Below are positions 29,931 through 40,136 of a DNA stretch of 52,201 nucleotides, piece by piece. The DNA is taken from positions 1-52,201 of the forward strand of contig CAMRVD010000003.1 of the NCBI GenBank assembly GCA_947054085.1, read 5' to 3'. A model generated the notes under the pieces. It saw only the letters and a list, made by a program, of their open reading frames with translations, had not been told where the DNA came from and searched no databases. The DNA is from an uncultured Clostridia bacterium (GTDB lineage Bacteria; Bacillota; Clostridia; Christensenellales; UBA1242). Each line of letters begins with the position of its first letter. The stretch's first letter is position 1. The translations under genes were made by a program, and so were the position numbers.

Positions 29931-30962
29931 TTATAGTGGCAATGTAGACTGTGCTTCTAAAGTTAAAGGATCTGCAATATTTTTGTTGTTAACATAGTCA
30001 AAGTACCCGCGTGATGCTATCATTGCGGCGTTGTCGGTACAAAGCCCAATGCGTGGACAATAAACTTCTGCCCCAATTTTTGCCGCCTCTGCCTTCATAG
30101 TTTCGCGAAGTGCCGCGTTTGCCGAAACTCCACCCGCAAGCACAATTTTGTAGTAACCATAGTTTTTGCAAGCCTTTACGGTTTTTTCTACAACTTGATC
30201 AACTGCCTCTTTTTGAAAGGACGCACAAACATCGGGGATACTTACCACTTCTCCTCGCTGATCTGCGTTATGCAAGTAATTTATAACTGCGGTTTTAAGC
30301 CCGCTATAACTAAAGTTGTATCCGTTTTTGTCGTGAGGCTTTGTTATAAACTTTATACAAGGAGTGCCTAGTGCTGCTTGTTTTTGTATGTTTGGCCCAC
30401 CTGGATACTCTAGCCCACACTCGCGTGCAACCTTATCAAAGGCTTCGCCAATAGCGTCGTCGGTAGTCGTACCTATAAGCTTACGAGTTACAAAGTCGGT
30501 TTGCTCTACAAGTGCAGTATGACCACCAGACACAATTAAGCAAACAAACGGAGGCTCAAGTTGATTAAATTCTATATAATTTGCACAAATATGCCCCTCT
30601 ATGTGATTTACCGCAATAAGAGGCTTTCCAGTAGAATAAGCAAGAGCTTTTGCAAAGTTTACGCCAACAATTAACGCACCAAGCAAGCCTGCACCATAAG
30701 TTACAGCAATAGCATCGATATCTTTTAGTGTCATATTTGCACGATTTAGACATTCTGTAAGTGCTCCGTCTATGTTCATAACATGATTACGGCTAGCAAT
30801 CTCTGGCACAACACCACCATAGAGTTTATGAATATCTATTTGGCTTGCCACTACATTTGCAATAACCTCTCTGCCATTTTTTACTATAGCAATACCCGTA
30901 TCGTCACAGCTGCTCTCGATACCTAAAATGTATATGTCTTTATTATTTTTCTGCTCTTGCAT
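29931..30962 (-). CDS. tsaD: tRNA N6-threonylcarbamoyladenosine synthase TsaD
   Basis: GIESSCDDTGIAIV; NHIEGHICANY; SGGHTALV. Confidence 0.97.
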   Translation of the reverse strand: MQEQKNNKDIYILGIESSCDDTGIAIVKNGREVIANVVASQIDIHKLYGGVVPEIASRNHVMNIDGALTECLNRANMTLKDIDAIAVTYGAGLLGALIVGVNFAKALAYSTGKPLIAVNHIEGHICANYIEFNQLEPPFVCLIVSGGHTALVEQTDFVTRKLIGTTTDDAIGEAFDKVARECGLEYPGGPNIQKQAALGTPCIKFITKPHDKNGYNFSYSGLKTAVINYLHNADQRGEVVSIPDVCASFQKEAVDQVVEKTVKACKNYGYYKIVLAGGVSANAALRETMKAEAAKIGAEVYCPRIGLCTDNAAMIASRGYFDYVNNKNIADPLTLEAQSTLPL

Positions 30963-30976
30963 TTTTGTTTCCTTAA

Positions 30977-32068
30977 CTAATCATTTTTATTTTTAAAAAC
31001 CAGCATAGCACTAATAAAATCTGCAATTTCGCCATCTAAAACCGCAGTTGTATTACTAGTTTCGTACCCAGTTCGGTGGTCTTTTACCATATTATAAGGG
31101 TGCAATACATAACTTCGGATTTGACTGCCCCACTCTATTTTTTTGTCGCTACTTTTTTGGCTCATTTTTTCTTGTTCGCGTTTATTTTCCTCAAGTTCTA
31201 TAAGTTTACTTTTAAGCATTTTTAACGCAAACTCTTTGTTTTGCAGCTGGCTTCGCTCGTTTTGACACTGCACAACTATTCCTGTTTTTAAATGAGTAAT
31301 ACGAACTGCACTTTCGGTTTTATTTACATGCTGACCGCCAGCACCACCGCTACGATAAGTATCTATCTTAATATCTTCGGGCAAAATCTGAATATCAATT
31401 TTTTCTTCTATTATAGGCGTAACATCTACGCTTGCAAACGAAGTATGCCGGCGACTGTTTGCATCAAATGGCGAAATCCTAACAAGTCTATGTACACCCT
31501 TTTCGTTAATTAAATTTCCGTAAGCATGCTTTCCACTAAAAGAGATACTTACACTTTTAACTCCAGCACCTGTACCATAAAGTTTATCTACTTCTTTTAC
31601 TTTGTAACCCATAATTTCGCCATAGCGAATATACATGCGTTCTAGCATTTCTGCCCAATCCTGAGCCTCTTCGCCCCCTGCTCCCGAATGGATTTCCAAC
31701 ACACAATTACAGTTGTCCCATTTTCCTTTGTATAAAGTTTCTAAATGTAACTGATCGATCTTTTTTTTAATTTCTTGCAAACTCTCGATCACATTAAGTT
31801 CTGCCAACTCCGTTTCGCTAAAACTTTCCACGCAAAATTTTATATCGTTTATATTTTTAACAAGCAAATCTATTGTATCTAGTAGTTCCTGTGCAGATTT
31901 TTTTTGGGCAGCAAGTTTTACAGCCTTTTCTATATCTAAATAAAAGTCCTGATTGCTTTCTTTTTTAGTTATTTCGGCAAGTTCTTGCTTAATGTTATCT
32001 ACATTTATAGTCTTTAAAATTTCGTCTAGCTTATTTTGTATTTGCTTAAGAAGTTCCTTATAATCCAT
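30977..32068 (-). CDS. prfB: Peptide chain release factor 2, single uninterrupted frame
   Basis: SPFDANSRRHTSFASVDV (RF2 SPF), YRSGGAGGQHVNKTESAVRITH. Confidence 0.96.
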   Translation of the reverse strand: MDYKELLKQIQNKLDEILKTINVDNIKQELAEITKKESNQDFYLDIEKAVKLAAQKKSAQELLDTIDLLVKNINDIKFCVESFSETELAELNVIESLQEIKKKIDQLHLETLYKGKWDNCNCVLEIHSGAGGEEAQDWAEMLERMYIRYGEIMGYKVKEVDKLYGTGAGVKSVSISFSGKHAYGNLINEKGVHRLVRISPFDANSRRHTSFASVDVTPIIEEKIDIQILPEDIKIDTYRSGGAGGQHVNKTESAVRITHLKTGIVVQCQNERSQLQNKEFALKMLKSKLIELEENKREQEKMSQKSSDKKIEWGSQIRSYVLHPYNMVKDHRTGYETSNTTAVLDGEIADFISAMLVFKNKND

Positions 32069-32209
32069 AATTTAAATTATAACACCTTAAAAAACTTTTT
32101 ACAACAAAATAAAACATACAAATAAATTGATATTATTGCCAATAAACAATTTATAAATAAATGAAATTAAAAAAGTATATTAATATGTAGAAACTTTAAT
32201 TAAGGCTAT

Positions 32210-32237
32210 AAAAAATAGCCCTATTAGAGCTATTTTT
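32210..32237 (-). terminator. Intrinsic terminator after the 1206-aa gene
   Basis: AAAAATAGC/GCTATTTTT stem with U-tract. Confidence 0.7.
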
Positions 32238-32242
32238 ATTAT

Positions 32243-35200
32243 TTACATTTCCAGACTACTAATTTCGTAAGCTTTTTGTTTATTAATTTTAGCAAGTTCT
32301 TGTTCGTCAATAAGTTTTTGAATTTTTGTTATACGTTTATTTTCTCTTTCTATTTTGCCGGCTTCTCGTTTTTCATCTTTATTTAATAAAGAATTCTTTA
32401 TTGTAAATAATTTCCCACTAAACCTATCAAACAAACTAGGGTTTTCTATACGTTTTTTAAATTTTGCAATCTTTTTATTCGATTTATCAGCAATATTTTG
32501 ATTGTATTCTTTTATTGTTTGATTTTTTAACCAATTGCCATAATCTAAACAATTGTCGCCAATATCTAATATCAAAGCTTCTAAGTTAAGTTTATCGTAC
32601 TTTTCGCCTTTAATTGTACTTGAGCTGTAATCAAACGGTAAATATTTATTGGACGAATCTTTAACTTTACCTTTTAAATATTCCATTATTTTGCCAAAGG
32701 TTTGTGAACTTTTTACTTGATTTATATTACTTTTTTCGGTTATCCCAAATAATGCACAAAGATGTGCAGCTTCTCCTTTTTTAGTATCGTTAAAAGTATA
32801 AGCATCATTATTAGGGTTTGTTGTTGTTAAAACACTAAGAGTTCCCGCTACGTAATTGGCAATATTGTCTTTATTGAAAAATTTATTAGACAAAGCATTA
32901 ATCGAGTTTGTAACTACATTTCCGTAAGTAGTTTCGCCTTGTTTTATAGCCTCTGCAATTTGACCTTGAACTTTAGCTTTATTATCAGCTTTTTCCTTAT
33001 ACGTAGATAGTTCATCTCCTAGTTTTTCTGCAAAATTTTTGTAACCTATTTCGGATTTTGCATCTTTAAAACTCATTTTAGGAGCATCTATAAATGGATC
33101 TTTTGGTTTTGTGGTTGTGTAAAAATCGTATATTTTATCTACTGCATCATCCAAAGAAATTTGATTATCTTCGCTTGTTTTTTCTGTAATCTTTAAGTCG
33201 TCTATAAATTTTAGATCGTTATCTAAGACTGCATTTTTAATACAAAGCTTTGCAGCCTCCGGGGTAAATATGGTGGTCATTTCTTTAACAATAGCACCAC
33301 CCTTGTTACTTTCAAATTCGTCCCAAGATTTATTAGTAGTTTCTATTTTAGAGTTAATAATGTTAACAATTTCCTTATTAACATCTTCTGGAGATAATAC
33401 TATAAAGTCTTTTTCTCCTTTTAATGATATATTAGTTTCTACAATTTTTGTAATATCTTTTTCTTTATCTTTATTGTAAAAATCTGTTATAGATTTTACA
33501 CCATCTTTTATTAAGATTAATGATTCTTTCTTTTTATCTTCTGGTAAATTTTCGATAATTTCGTCAGAAAGCTCTAATTGATTTTTTACAAACTCGACAA
33601 TAGCATTGTTAATAACATTGTTATCAATAAACATACTAATATCATTGTCTACATAAGCTCGGTCGTTTTTGTGTTTTTCTTTAAAAGATGCAATAATATG
33701 CCTAAAACTAAAGTTGTTTTGTAGCCTTTCTGGCTTAAATTGACTATCTAAATTATTAAATGTATTTCTAGCTTCTTCTACTTGCTTTTTGTCTGCAGTA
33801 TTTTTGTCTACTAATTCCTTAACTCCACTATTAACCGCATTTAAAATTTCCGATGCGTTATAATTTTTAGTTCCCTCTAATGTTACATTTGGTATTTGTT
33901 TGTAATCGGCTGTTTCTTTGCTACCAAATTTGCCAAAAACATCGTAACTTCTTTTTACATTTATTTTATTGTTTATAAAGTTTTCAACCGACTTTGTAAA
34001 ATCGTCTGGTCTACGTTGATTAATTATATCTAATAGTTGCTTTGCTTCATTTTCTGCAGCATTTTTTTGCAATTTAATTACAGGTTCTCTTTTTTCTAAA
34101 TCTAATTTATTCCAACTTTCTAACAAGCCTATATCAGATACTAGGCCTTTATTTAAAGCATCGTTTAGATTGTAAGTATCATCTGCTAGGTTTAAAGTAA
34201 TAAAATTTTGTATATATTTTTTTACTAACTCGTCGGTTACATACTTATTTTCTTTTCCATCAACCTTTTTAAGGTTAGATTTTAAATTATCTAAAGCCTG
34301 CCATCCTGCATTTACCTGTGTTTGATCTTCTAGCTTTTGGTCGATAGTATCTATTAAGCTGTTGTAGTCGGACTGAGCATACTCTATATTTTTGTTTGAT
34401 TTATAGGTTTTAACATTATTTTCCAGCTTTTTAATTTCGCTAAATATTTTTTGTTTTGTTTTTCCGTCAGGCACTTTACCGTCTTTATACGCACCGTCAA
34501 GTAGACTCGCTAAGCTATTAACATTACTATTTATACCAAGGAGTGTATCATAATGAACATCCGAGCCGTTTTTTATTTCCTTTTTAGAAGATCTATTAAT
34601 ACCTATAGTATCGTAAATACTATCTAATATTAGCTCTTTACGTTGATGAGAATTTTCAAAATTAAACTGCCAATCGTTTTTACCACTCCAAAGGTCGTCA
34701 CCTTTAATTAATTTTTCAGTTTTGGATTTAACTTCGTTAGGGTGGTAAGAATCTTCGTCTTTTTTGCCGTCTGGTTGTTTATCTTTTTCCGTTGTAACCT
34801 TGTCTTTTTTGTCGCCGTCAGATGTATTTTCCTTTTCGTTTGGATTATTTGGTTCTGAATTTTCGTTTGTATTTTCGGTTTCTGCCTCGTAACCAACATT
34901 AATCCAATCGTTTTGCATCTCGGCAGCACCCTCTTCTAGTGCACGGATTGCTTCGGCATTTTTAGCCTCGTACGAATTTGTCATAGCATTATAATTATAA
35001 AGTTCTTTGCGGTTCTGTTTTTCTAGTTCGCGAGCCTTAGCTTTATGCTTCTTGCTTCCCTTAACCTTTTCGTCTCCGTCTATAATAGCTTTAGCTTTAT
35101 TTATTACATTATCTAATTTTTTAAATAAAATTCCACCGAATTTTCTTGCACCTTTATAAAGTGCATAAGTGCCAGCCACACCTATAGTCACAAGACCAAG

Positions 35201-35827
35201 CGAGCCTGTTGCAGCAAGACCTGCAATTCCGCCAAGTACAGACAAAACTGCAATCGCCGGAGAGGCAACAACAGAAACTGCAGCTACAGCCACAATACCT
35301 TTACCAATATATCCTAAATTACGATTTGCTTTTTGCCTACGGTTAATTTTAGCACTCTCTTTATATTCGGCAGCAGAAATCTTTACATTTTCGCGAGATG
35401 CTTCTACATTATTTTCGTGCTCTATTTTATATTTGTTATATTCGCTGGCTAAAATAGATGGATCATTAGATAATATATCCATACACTCTTCGCCCTTACC
35501 AGTAATGGTTTTGGCATTTTGGTAAGCATCTTGAAGTTCCTTAGTGGTTGGTTCACCAGTGTAATCAAGAACTAAATGATTTTTTTTAATAGCTGTTATA
35601 ATGTCCGAAATTTTAACCTTGCCATCTTTATTTGGTTTAAATAATTTTTTTTGTACGCCTTTTTTATAGGCATTAATAAACTTATAGACGATAGCATAGT
35701 CGTCTGCAGATTTCAATATATTAGATTTTACCTGCGGTTTAGATTCGGGCTTTGATTCAGGTTTAGGAGCTTCTTTAGAATCATCTTCTTCCCCTAGGGG
35801 TTTTTCCTTTTTATCTTCTTCAGCCAT
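32243..35827 (-). CDS. Large orphan protein with Gly/Ala-rich membrane segment and long charged alpha-helical C-terminal part
   Basis: Start MAEEDKKEKPLG with SD AGAGGTG (track ORF starts 35863); NLGYIGKGIVAVAAVSVVASPAIAVLSVLGGIAGLAATG; no recognised family. Confidence 0.8.
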   Translation of the reverse strand: MAEEDKKEKPLGEEDDSKEAPKPESKPESKPQVKSNILKSADDYAIVYKFINAYKKGVQKKLFKPNKDGKVKISDIITAIKKNHLVLDYTGEPTTKELQDAYQNAKTITGKGEECMDILSNDPSILASEYNKYKIEHENNVEASRENVKISAAEYKESAKINRRQKANRNLGYIGKGIVAVAAVSVVASPAIAVLSVLGGIAGLAATGSLGLVTIGVAGTYALYKGARKFGGILFKKLDNVINKAKAIIDGDEKVKGSKKHKAKARELEKQNRKELYNYNAMTNSYEAKNAEAIRALEEGAAEMQNDWINVGYEAETENTNENSEPNNPNEKENTSDGDKKDKVTTEKDKQPDGKKDEDSYHPNEVKSKTEKLIKGDDLWSGKNDWQFNFENSHQRKELILDSIYDTIGINRSSKKEIKNGSDVHYDTLLGINSNVNSLASLLDGAYKDGKVPDGKTKQKIFSEIKKLENNVKTYKSNKNIEYAQSDYNSLIDTIDQKLEDQTQVNAGWQALDNLKSNLKKVDGKENKYVTDELVKKYIQNFITLNLADDTYNLNDALNKGLVSDIGLLESWNKLDLEKREPVIKLQKNAAENEAKQLLDIINQRRPDDFTKSVENFINNKINVKRSYDVFGKFGSKETADYKQIPNVTLEGTKNYNASEILNAVNSGVKELVDKNTADKKQVEEARNTFNNLDSQFKPERLQNNFSFRHIIASFKEKHKNDRAYVDNDISMFIDNNVINNAIVEFVKNQLELSDEIIENLPEDKKKESLILIKDGVKSITDFYNKDKEKDITKIVETNISLKGEKDFIVLSPEDVNKEIVNIINSKIETTNKSWDEFESNKGGAIVKEMTTIFTPEAAKLCIKNAVLDNDLKFIDDLKITEKTSEDNQISLDDAVDKIYDFYTTTKPKDPFIDAPKMSFKDAKSEIGYKNFAEKLGDELSTYKEKADNKAKVQGQIAEAIKQGETTYGNVVTNSINALSNKFFNKDNIANYVAGTLSVLTTTNPNNDAYTFNDTKKGEAAHLCALFGITEKSNINQVKSSQTFGKIMEYLKGKVKDSSNKYLPFDYSSSTIKGEKYDKLNLEALILDIGDNCLDYGNWLKNQTIKEYNQNIADKSNKKIAKFKKRIENPSLFDRFSGKLFTIKNSLLNKDEKREAGKIERENKRITKIQKLIDEQELAKINKQKAYEISSLEM

Positions 35828-36057
35828 AACGCACCTCTTAAGACTAATTATTTTATAGCACAATTATACACTAACCTACTTATATTTGCAATACCTAAAG
35901 ATAAAAAAGTTTGCTTAAGCAATAGTATTATAAATTTTATATTAAGTACCTACTTATCTTTTATTTGCAATCAAAAATCCCAAACATATAGAGGTATGTT
36001 ATTAAAAGGCTTAACACTTACACTCCACCAACGGCAACAATTAGATGAAGAATAAAG

Positions 36058-36216
36058 AAAAACAGGCTAGGAGCTTACTACTCGCGGAGTCCCCTCAAAG
36101 TACTACTTTGTGGTTAAAAGGAAAACAAACACATAAAACTAAAAGCCACTTTAAAATTTTTTAAAGTGGCTAAAACTGTTGTGTTTGTTTGACGATAGTG
36201 ACGTCGTCTGCTTTTT
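36058..36216. repeat. Composite hairpin element E6: E4-like ends interrupted by an internal inverted repeat
   Basis: aaaaacaggctaggagcttac...gtgacgtcgtctgcttttt; inner IR aaaacaaacaca...tgtgtttgttt with aaaagccactttaaaa hairpin (36122-36190). Confidence 0.6.
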
Positions 36217-36247
36217 AGATATATTAGCGAAAACTATAAACAATAAT

Positions 36248-36372
36248 AAAAGGCAGAATTTGGCGTAATACGAGTGCTCGGCAAGTTTTAACGACGCGAT
36301 TTTACTTAAACGTAAATGAGCGAAGCTAAAGCTTGCCAGTAAAGCGAAGTATTACGCTAAATTCTGCCTTTT
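36248..36372. repeat. Hairpin element E5 (long nested form), abutting the secA stop codon
   Basis: aaaaggcagaatttggcgtaatac / gtattacgctaaattctgcctttt, ggcaag/cttgcc mid-stem, core cgattttacttaaacgtaaatgag. Confidence 0.85.
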
Positions 36373-39082
36373 ATTTCCCGCAGCAGTTTTTATACTTCTT
36401 CCCCGACCCACAAGGACACAAGTCATTACGCCCAACTGTTGTGGATTTTACTACAGTTTTAGGTTTTTGTTCCTCTTTTTTACCGGAAGTTGATGTTCTT
36501 AAATTTGCATTTGGAGTGGTTGATTTTTTTAAGCCAGAGTTTATTATATTTTTACGCTCGATAGTGATAATAGGCAAAGATAATAATATTTTTGCAACCT
36601 CTTCGCGTACCGAAGATATCATTTGGTCGAACATGTCGCCACCCTCGGCTTGGTAAACGATAACTGGATTTTTGTTACCATACCCACGAAGTCCAATGCC
36701 CATTTTTAAGTTGTCCATATCGTCGATATGTTCTATCCAACGCTTATCTAGATTATTTAAAAATACGTCGCGTTCGAACTGAGCAATATTAAGCCCGTTT
36801 TCGGTATTTTTAGCATATCTACTTTCGTATTTGCTTATAGCACGCGATTTAACAAGTTCCACCAGTTCTCGCTCGGAATATCTATTTAAAGTATCTGCAG
36901 TAATTAAGTTTGTTCCCGGTTCTAGTAAAAATTGCTCTAATTTTTTATTAAACTCGTCTATTGGTGCAGTTTCCGGGTCGTCGTAATCCAGCTCTGCAAC
37001 AGTTTCTTCGGCAAAGTCAGCAATCATTTCTAGTATTTTATCATGAATATCTTCGCCATTTAGTATTTTTTCACGCTCGGTGTAAACTTCGGCTCTTTGT
37101 TGATTTAAAACATTATCAAATTCAATTACATTTTTACGGGCCGAATAGTTAAAGCCCTCTACCTTTTTTTGTGCGGTCTCTACGTTATGCGAAAACAGTC
37201 GCCAGTTAATAGACATATCTTCGTCTACTTTAAAGATTTGTGCCATGCGTTTTAGCCTATCCGAGCCAAAAACACGCGATAAGTCGTCATCCGCGGATAT
37301 ATAGAATATAGAGCTACCGTTATCACCTTGCCTACCAGACCTACCCCTAAGCTGATTGTCTATACGCCTGCTTTCGTGACGTTCTGTACCAATAATCTTA
37401 AGTCCACCAAGAGCTATAACTTCTTGTTTTTCCTCGTCGGTTATAGCGGTAAATTTTTCTAGAGCTTTGGTGTATTCTTTTCGTGCTTCCTCCTCTATCT
37501 CGTTAGAAGTTGGAAAAAACGAACTTGCTATTTCTATAACTTCGTCCTCGTAGCCTTTCTTTTTAAGCTCTTGCTTTGCCATAAACTCGGGGTTTCCTCC
37601 AAGAAGAATATCTGTACCACGACCCGCCATGTTGGTAGCAATGGTTACCGAGCCAAGCTTACCGGCTTGAGCTATAATTTCCGCTTCCTTTAAGTGGTTT
37701 TTGGCGTTAAGCACATTATGAGGTATCCTTAGTTTTTTAAGTTCGTGACTAAGTTCCTCACTTTTTTCTACTGTAATTGTACCAACTAGTACAGGCTGAC
37801 GGCGATTATAGCAATCCTCTATATCTTTGCAAACAGCTTTAATTTTTGCCTCGTGACTAAAGTAAAAACTGTCGTTATAATCTATACGTTTTACTGGTTT
37901 ATTGCTAGGAATACTTACAACATCCAGCCCATAAATTTCTTTAAATTCGCTTTCTTCGGTTTTGGCAGTACCTGTCATTCCAGCAAGCTTAGAATACAAT
38001 TTAAAAAAGTTTTGAAGGGTTATTGTAGCCTGAGTTTTATTTTCTTCGTTAATTTTAACGCCCTCTTTTGCTTCGATAGCTTGATGCAAGCCGTCAGAAT
38101 ACCTTCTGCCCACCATAACGCGGCCAGTAAACTCGTCTACAATTAAAACTTCGCCGTCACGGACAATATAATCGTTGTCCTTTTTCATCATAAACCTAGC
38201 ACGAATGGCGTTATTTATGTTATGGTTTATAGCAAGGTTTTCTATATCTGATAAGTTGTCTATTTTATAAAAATTTTCGGCCTTAGTAATGCCAGTTTCC
38301 GATAGGTTTATAGACTTTTTTTGTTCGTCTATTTCTACATCGGTTTTAAGCAGTTTACTTGCAAAATTGCACGCTACTGTGTATTGGTCGCTACTCTCCC
38401 CTGTTGGACCGCTAATAATAAGGGGAGTACGAGCTTCGTCTATTAAAACGCTGTCTACCTCGTCTATAATGCAATAGGTAAGTCCACGCATAAACTGGTA
38501 CTTTTTAGATGGTGCCATGTTGTCACGCAAATAGTCAAAACCAAACTCGCTACTTGTACCATAAACAATATCGCAATTATATGCAGCGGCTTTTTCTTGT
38601 GGGTTTTGATTGCTATAAACAACACCTACAGTTAAGCCTAAGTACCTATGAATTTTACCCATCCACTCGGTATCACGTTTAGCTAGATATTCGTTTACAG
38701 TAACAATGTGTACACTTTTTCCGCTTAATGCATTTAAGTAAGCAGGAAGAGTACTTACCAATGTTTTACCTTCGCCCGTTTTCATTTCGGCAATACGACC
38801 TTGATGAAGAACTATGCCTCCTAAAAGTTGAACATGAAAATGCTTCTTTTTAAGCACACGGTATCCAGCTTCACGAACAACCGCAAAAGCATCAGGAAGT
38901 ATATCATCCAATGTTTCGCCGTTGCTTAGCCTTTGTTTTAAAACGTTGGTTTGATTTTTAAGTTCTTCTTCCGATAAAGCCGAATATTTTTCGTCCAATG
39001 CCTCTATTTTTGCAGCTATTTTCTCTAGTTTTTTTATTGCTTTATTATTGTCGTAATTTGCAAGTAATTTAAATAATCCCAT
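36371..39082 (-). CDS. secA: Preprotein translocase ATPase SecA
   Basis: MKTGEGKTLVSTLPAYLNAL; C-terminal CPCGSGKKYKNCCGK. Confidence 0.98.
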   Translation of the reverse strand: MGLFKLLANYDNNKAIKKLEKIAAKIEALDEKYSALSEEELKNQTNVLKQRLSNGETLDDILPDAFAVVREAGYRVLKKKHFHVQLLGGIVLHQGRIAEMKTGEGKTLVSTLPAYLNALSGKSVHIVTVNEYLAKRDTEWMGKIHRYLGLTVGVVYSNQNPQEKAAAYNCDIVYGTSSEFGFDYLRDNMAPSKKYQFMRGLTYCIIDEVDSVLIDEARTPLIISGPTGESSDQYTVACNFASKLLKTDVEIDEQKKSINLSETGITKAENFYKIDNLSDIENLAINHNINNAIRARFMMKKDNDYIVRDGEVLIVDEFTGRVMVGRRYSDGLHQAIEAKEGVKINEENKTQATITLQNFFKLYSKLAGMTGTAKTEESEFKEIYGLDVVSIPSNKPVKRIDYNDSFYFSHEAKIKAVCKDIEDCYNRRQPVLVGTITVEKSEELSHELKKLRIPHNVLNAKNHLKEAEIIAQAGKLGSVTIATNMAGRGTDILLGGNPEFMAKQELKKKGYEDEVIEIASSFFPTSNEIEEEARKEYTKALEKFTAITDEEKQEVIALGGLKIIGTERHESRRIDNQLRGRSGRQGDNGSSIFYISADDDLSRVFGSDRLKRMAQIFKVDEDMSINWRLFSHNVETAQKKVEGFNYSARKNVIEFDNVLNQQRAEVYTEREKILNGEDIHDKILEMIADFAEETVAELDYDDPETAPIDEFNKKLEQFLLEPGTNLITADTLNRYSERELVELVKSRAISKYESRYAKNTENGLNIAQFERDVFLNNLDKRWIEHIDDMDNLKMGIGLRGYGNKNPVIVYQAEGGDMFDQMISSVREEVAKILLSLPIITIERKNIINSGLKKSTTPNANLRTSTSGKKEEQKPKTVVKSTTVGRNDLCPCGSGKKYKNCCGK

Positions 39083-39199
39083 GATTGTCCCTTAATTTGT
39101 AAATTTTAATTATTATAACTTAATTTATAAAGTTTGTAAATCAATATGCTTTTAAGTTGGTTTATATTAGTCAAAAATTGTATATATTTTTAGCGAATA

Positions 39200-39916
39200 C
39201 TATATTTTTATTGGCGATTTTGCAAGCGTTAAACCATAAATATTTTTAGCTCCGGCATTCTTAAGCACTTTTGCACATGCAGACAAAGTACTGCCAGTTG
39301 TAAAAACATCATCTATAACCAAAATGGTACGATTTTTTACAAGCCACTTATCTATAATTTCAAAGGTATCCACCAAATTTTTTAGCCGAGCCTCGCGACC
39401 TAGATCCTTTTGCTGTGGAGTTTGTTTATTTTTTAAAAGAATATCGCTATAAACTTTGCCAGTAAGAGAACAAAACTCCTTAGCAATTTCGGCAGCATGA
39501 TTATAACCGCGTTTTTTAATACTAGTTATATGCGACGGAACTGGGCAAACCAAATCCACATCCCAATTTAAGGTTACATATTTGTCGTACAGAATTTTTG
39601 CAAATTTTTTTGCCAAATATTTTGCACCATTATTTTTAAATTTTAAAATTGCTCCAGAGGTTTGCTTATTGTAGTTAAAAACAGAGCTGTTTTGAGTAAA
39701 TATTCTATTTACATCCTTACATTCCACACAAACATCACAATTATCTTCCAAGTGTTCGCCGCAGATTTTACAATATTTTGGTTTTATATAATATTGTTTG
39801 CAACTATTGCATATGTTCCCATCTAAACTTTCGTTATTGCAAACAGGACAATAGCAACTTGGAAACAACACATCTTCGCCAAGGTTAATTAGATTGGTTA
39901 ATTTTAAAAGTTTCAT
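39200..39916 (-). CDS. ComF-family phosphoribosyltransferase
   Basis: CPVCNNES...CNSC, CKICGEHL zinc fingers; TILVIDDVFTTGSTLSACAKVLK. Confidence 0.92.
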   Translation of the reverse strand: MKLLKLTNLINLGEDVLFPSCYCPVCNNESLDGNICNSCKQYYIKPKYCKICGEHLEDNCDVCVECKDVNRIFTQNSSVFNYNKQTSGAILKFKNNGAKYLAKKFAKILYDKYVTLNWDVDLVCPVPSHITSIKKRGYNHAAEIAKEFCSLTGKVYSDILLKNKQTPQQKDLGREARLKNLVDTFEIIDKWLVKNRTILVIDDVFTTGSTLSACAKVLKNAGAKNIYGLTLAKSPIKI

Positions 39917-39917
39917 A

Positions 39918-40136
39918 TTATAGGCATAGCTCGTCTAAAGTAATATCAAAAAATCGAGCAAGTTTTAAAATTACCGATAAAGTTGGTTCTTTGTTACCAT
40001 TTTCGTATTCGCTTATTGCAGAGCGAGCAATACCAATAGAACTTGCAACCTGTGCCTGCGAATATTTTTTTCCCTGCTTATTATTCCCTGATCGTAAAAG
40101 TTTAAGATTACTGCTAAATTTTAGTTGACTTACCAT
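39918..40136 (-). CDS. XRE-family HTH regulator
   Basis: KYSQAQVASSIGIARSAISEYENGNKEPTLSVILKLARFFDITLDELCL; likely start MVSQLK. Confidence 0.88.
   Translation of the reverse strand: MVSQLKFSSNLKLLRSGNNKQGKKYSQAQVASSIGIARSAISEYENGNKEPTLSVILKLARFFDITLDELCL

Noticed and set aside
30565-30753. 62-aa Cys-rich minus-strand ORF within tsaD
   Set aside because: Alternate frame of a conserved gene; Cys richness arises from the frame shift.
36333-36656. 107-aa plus-strand ORF over the secA 3' end and hairpin E5
   Set aside because: Antisense to the conserved SecA C-terminus; no domain.
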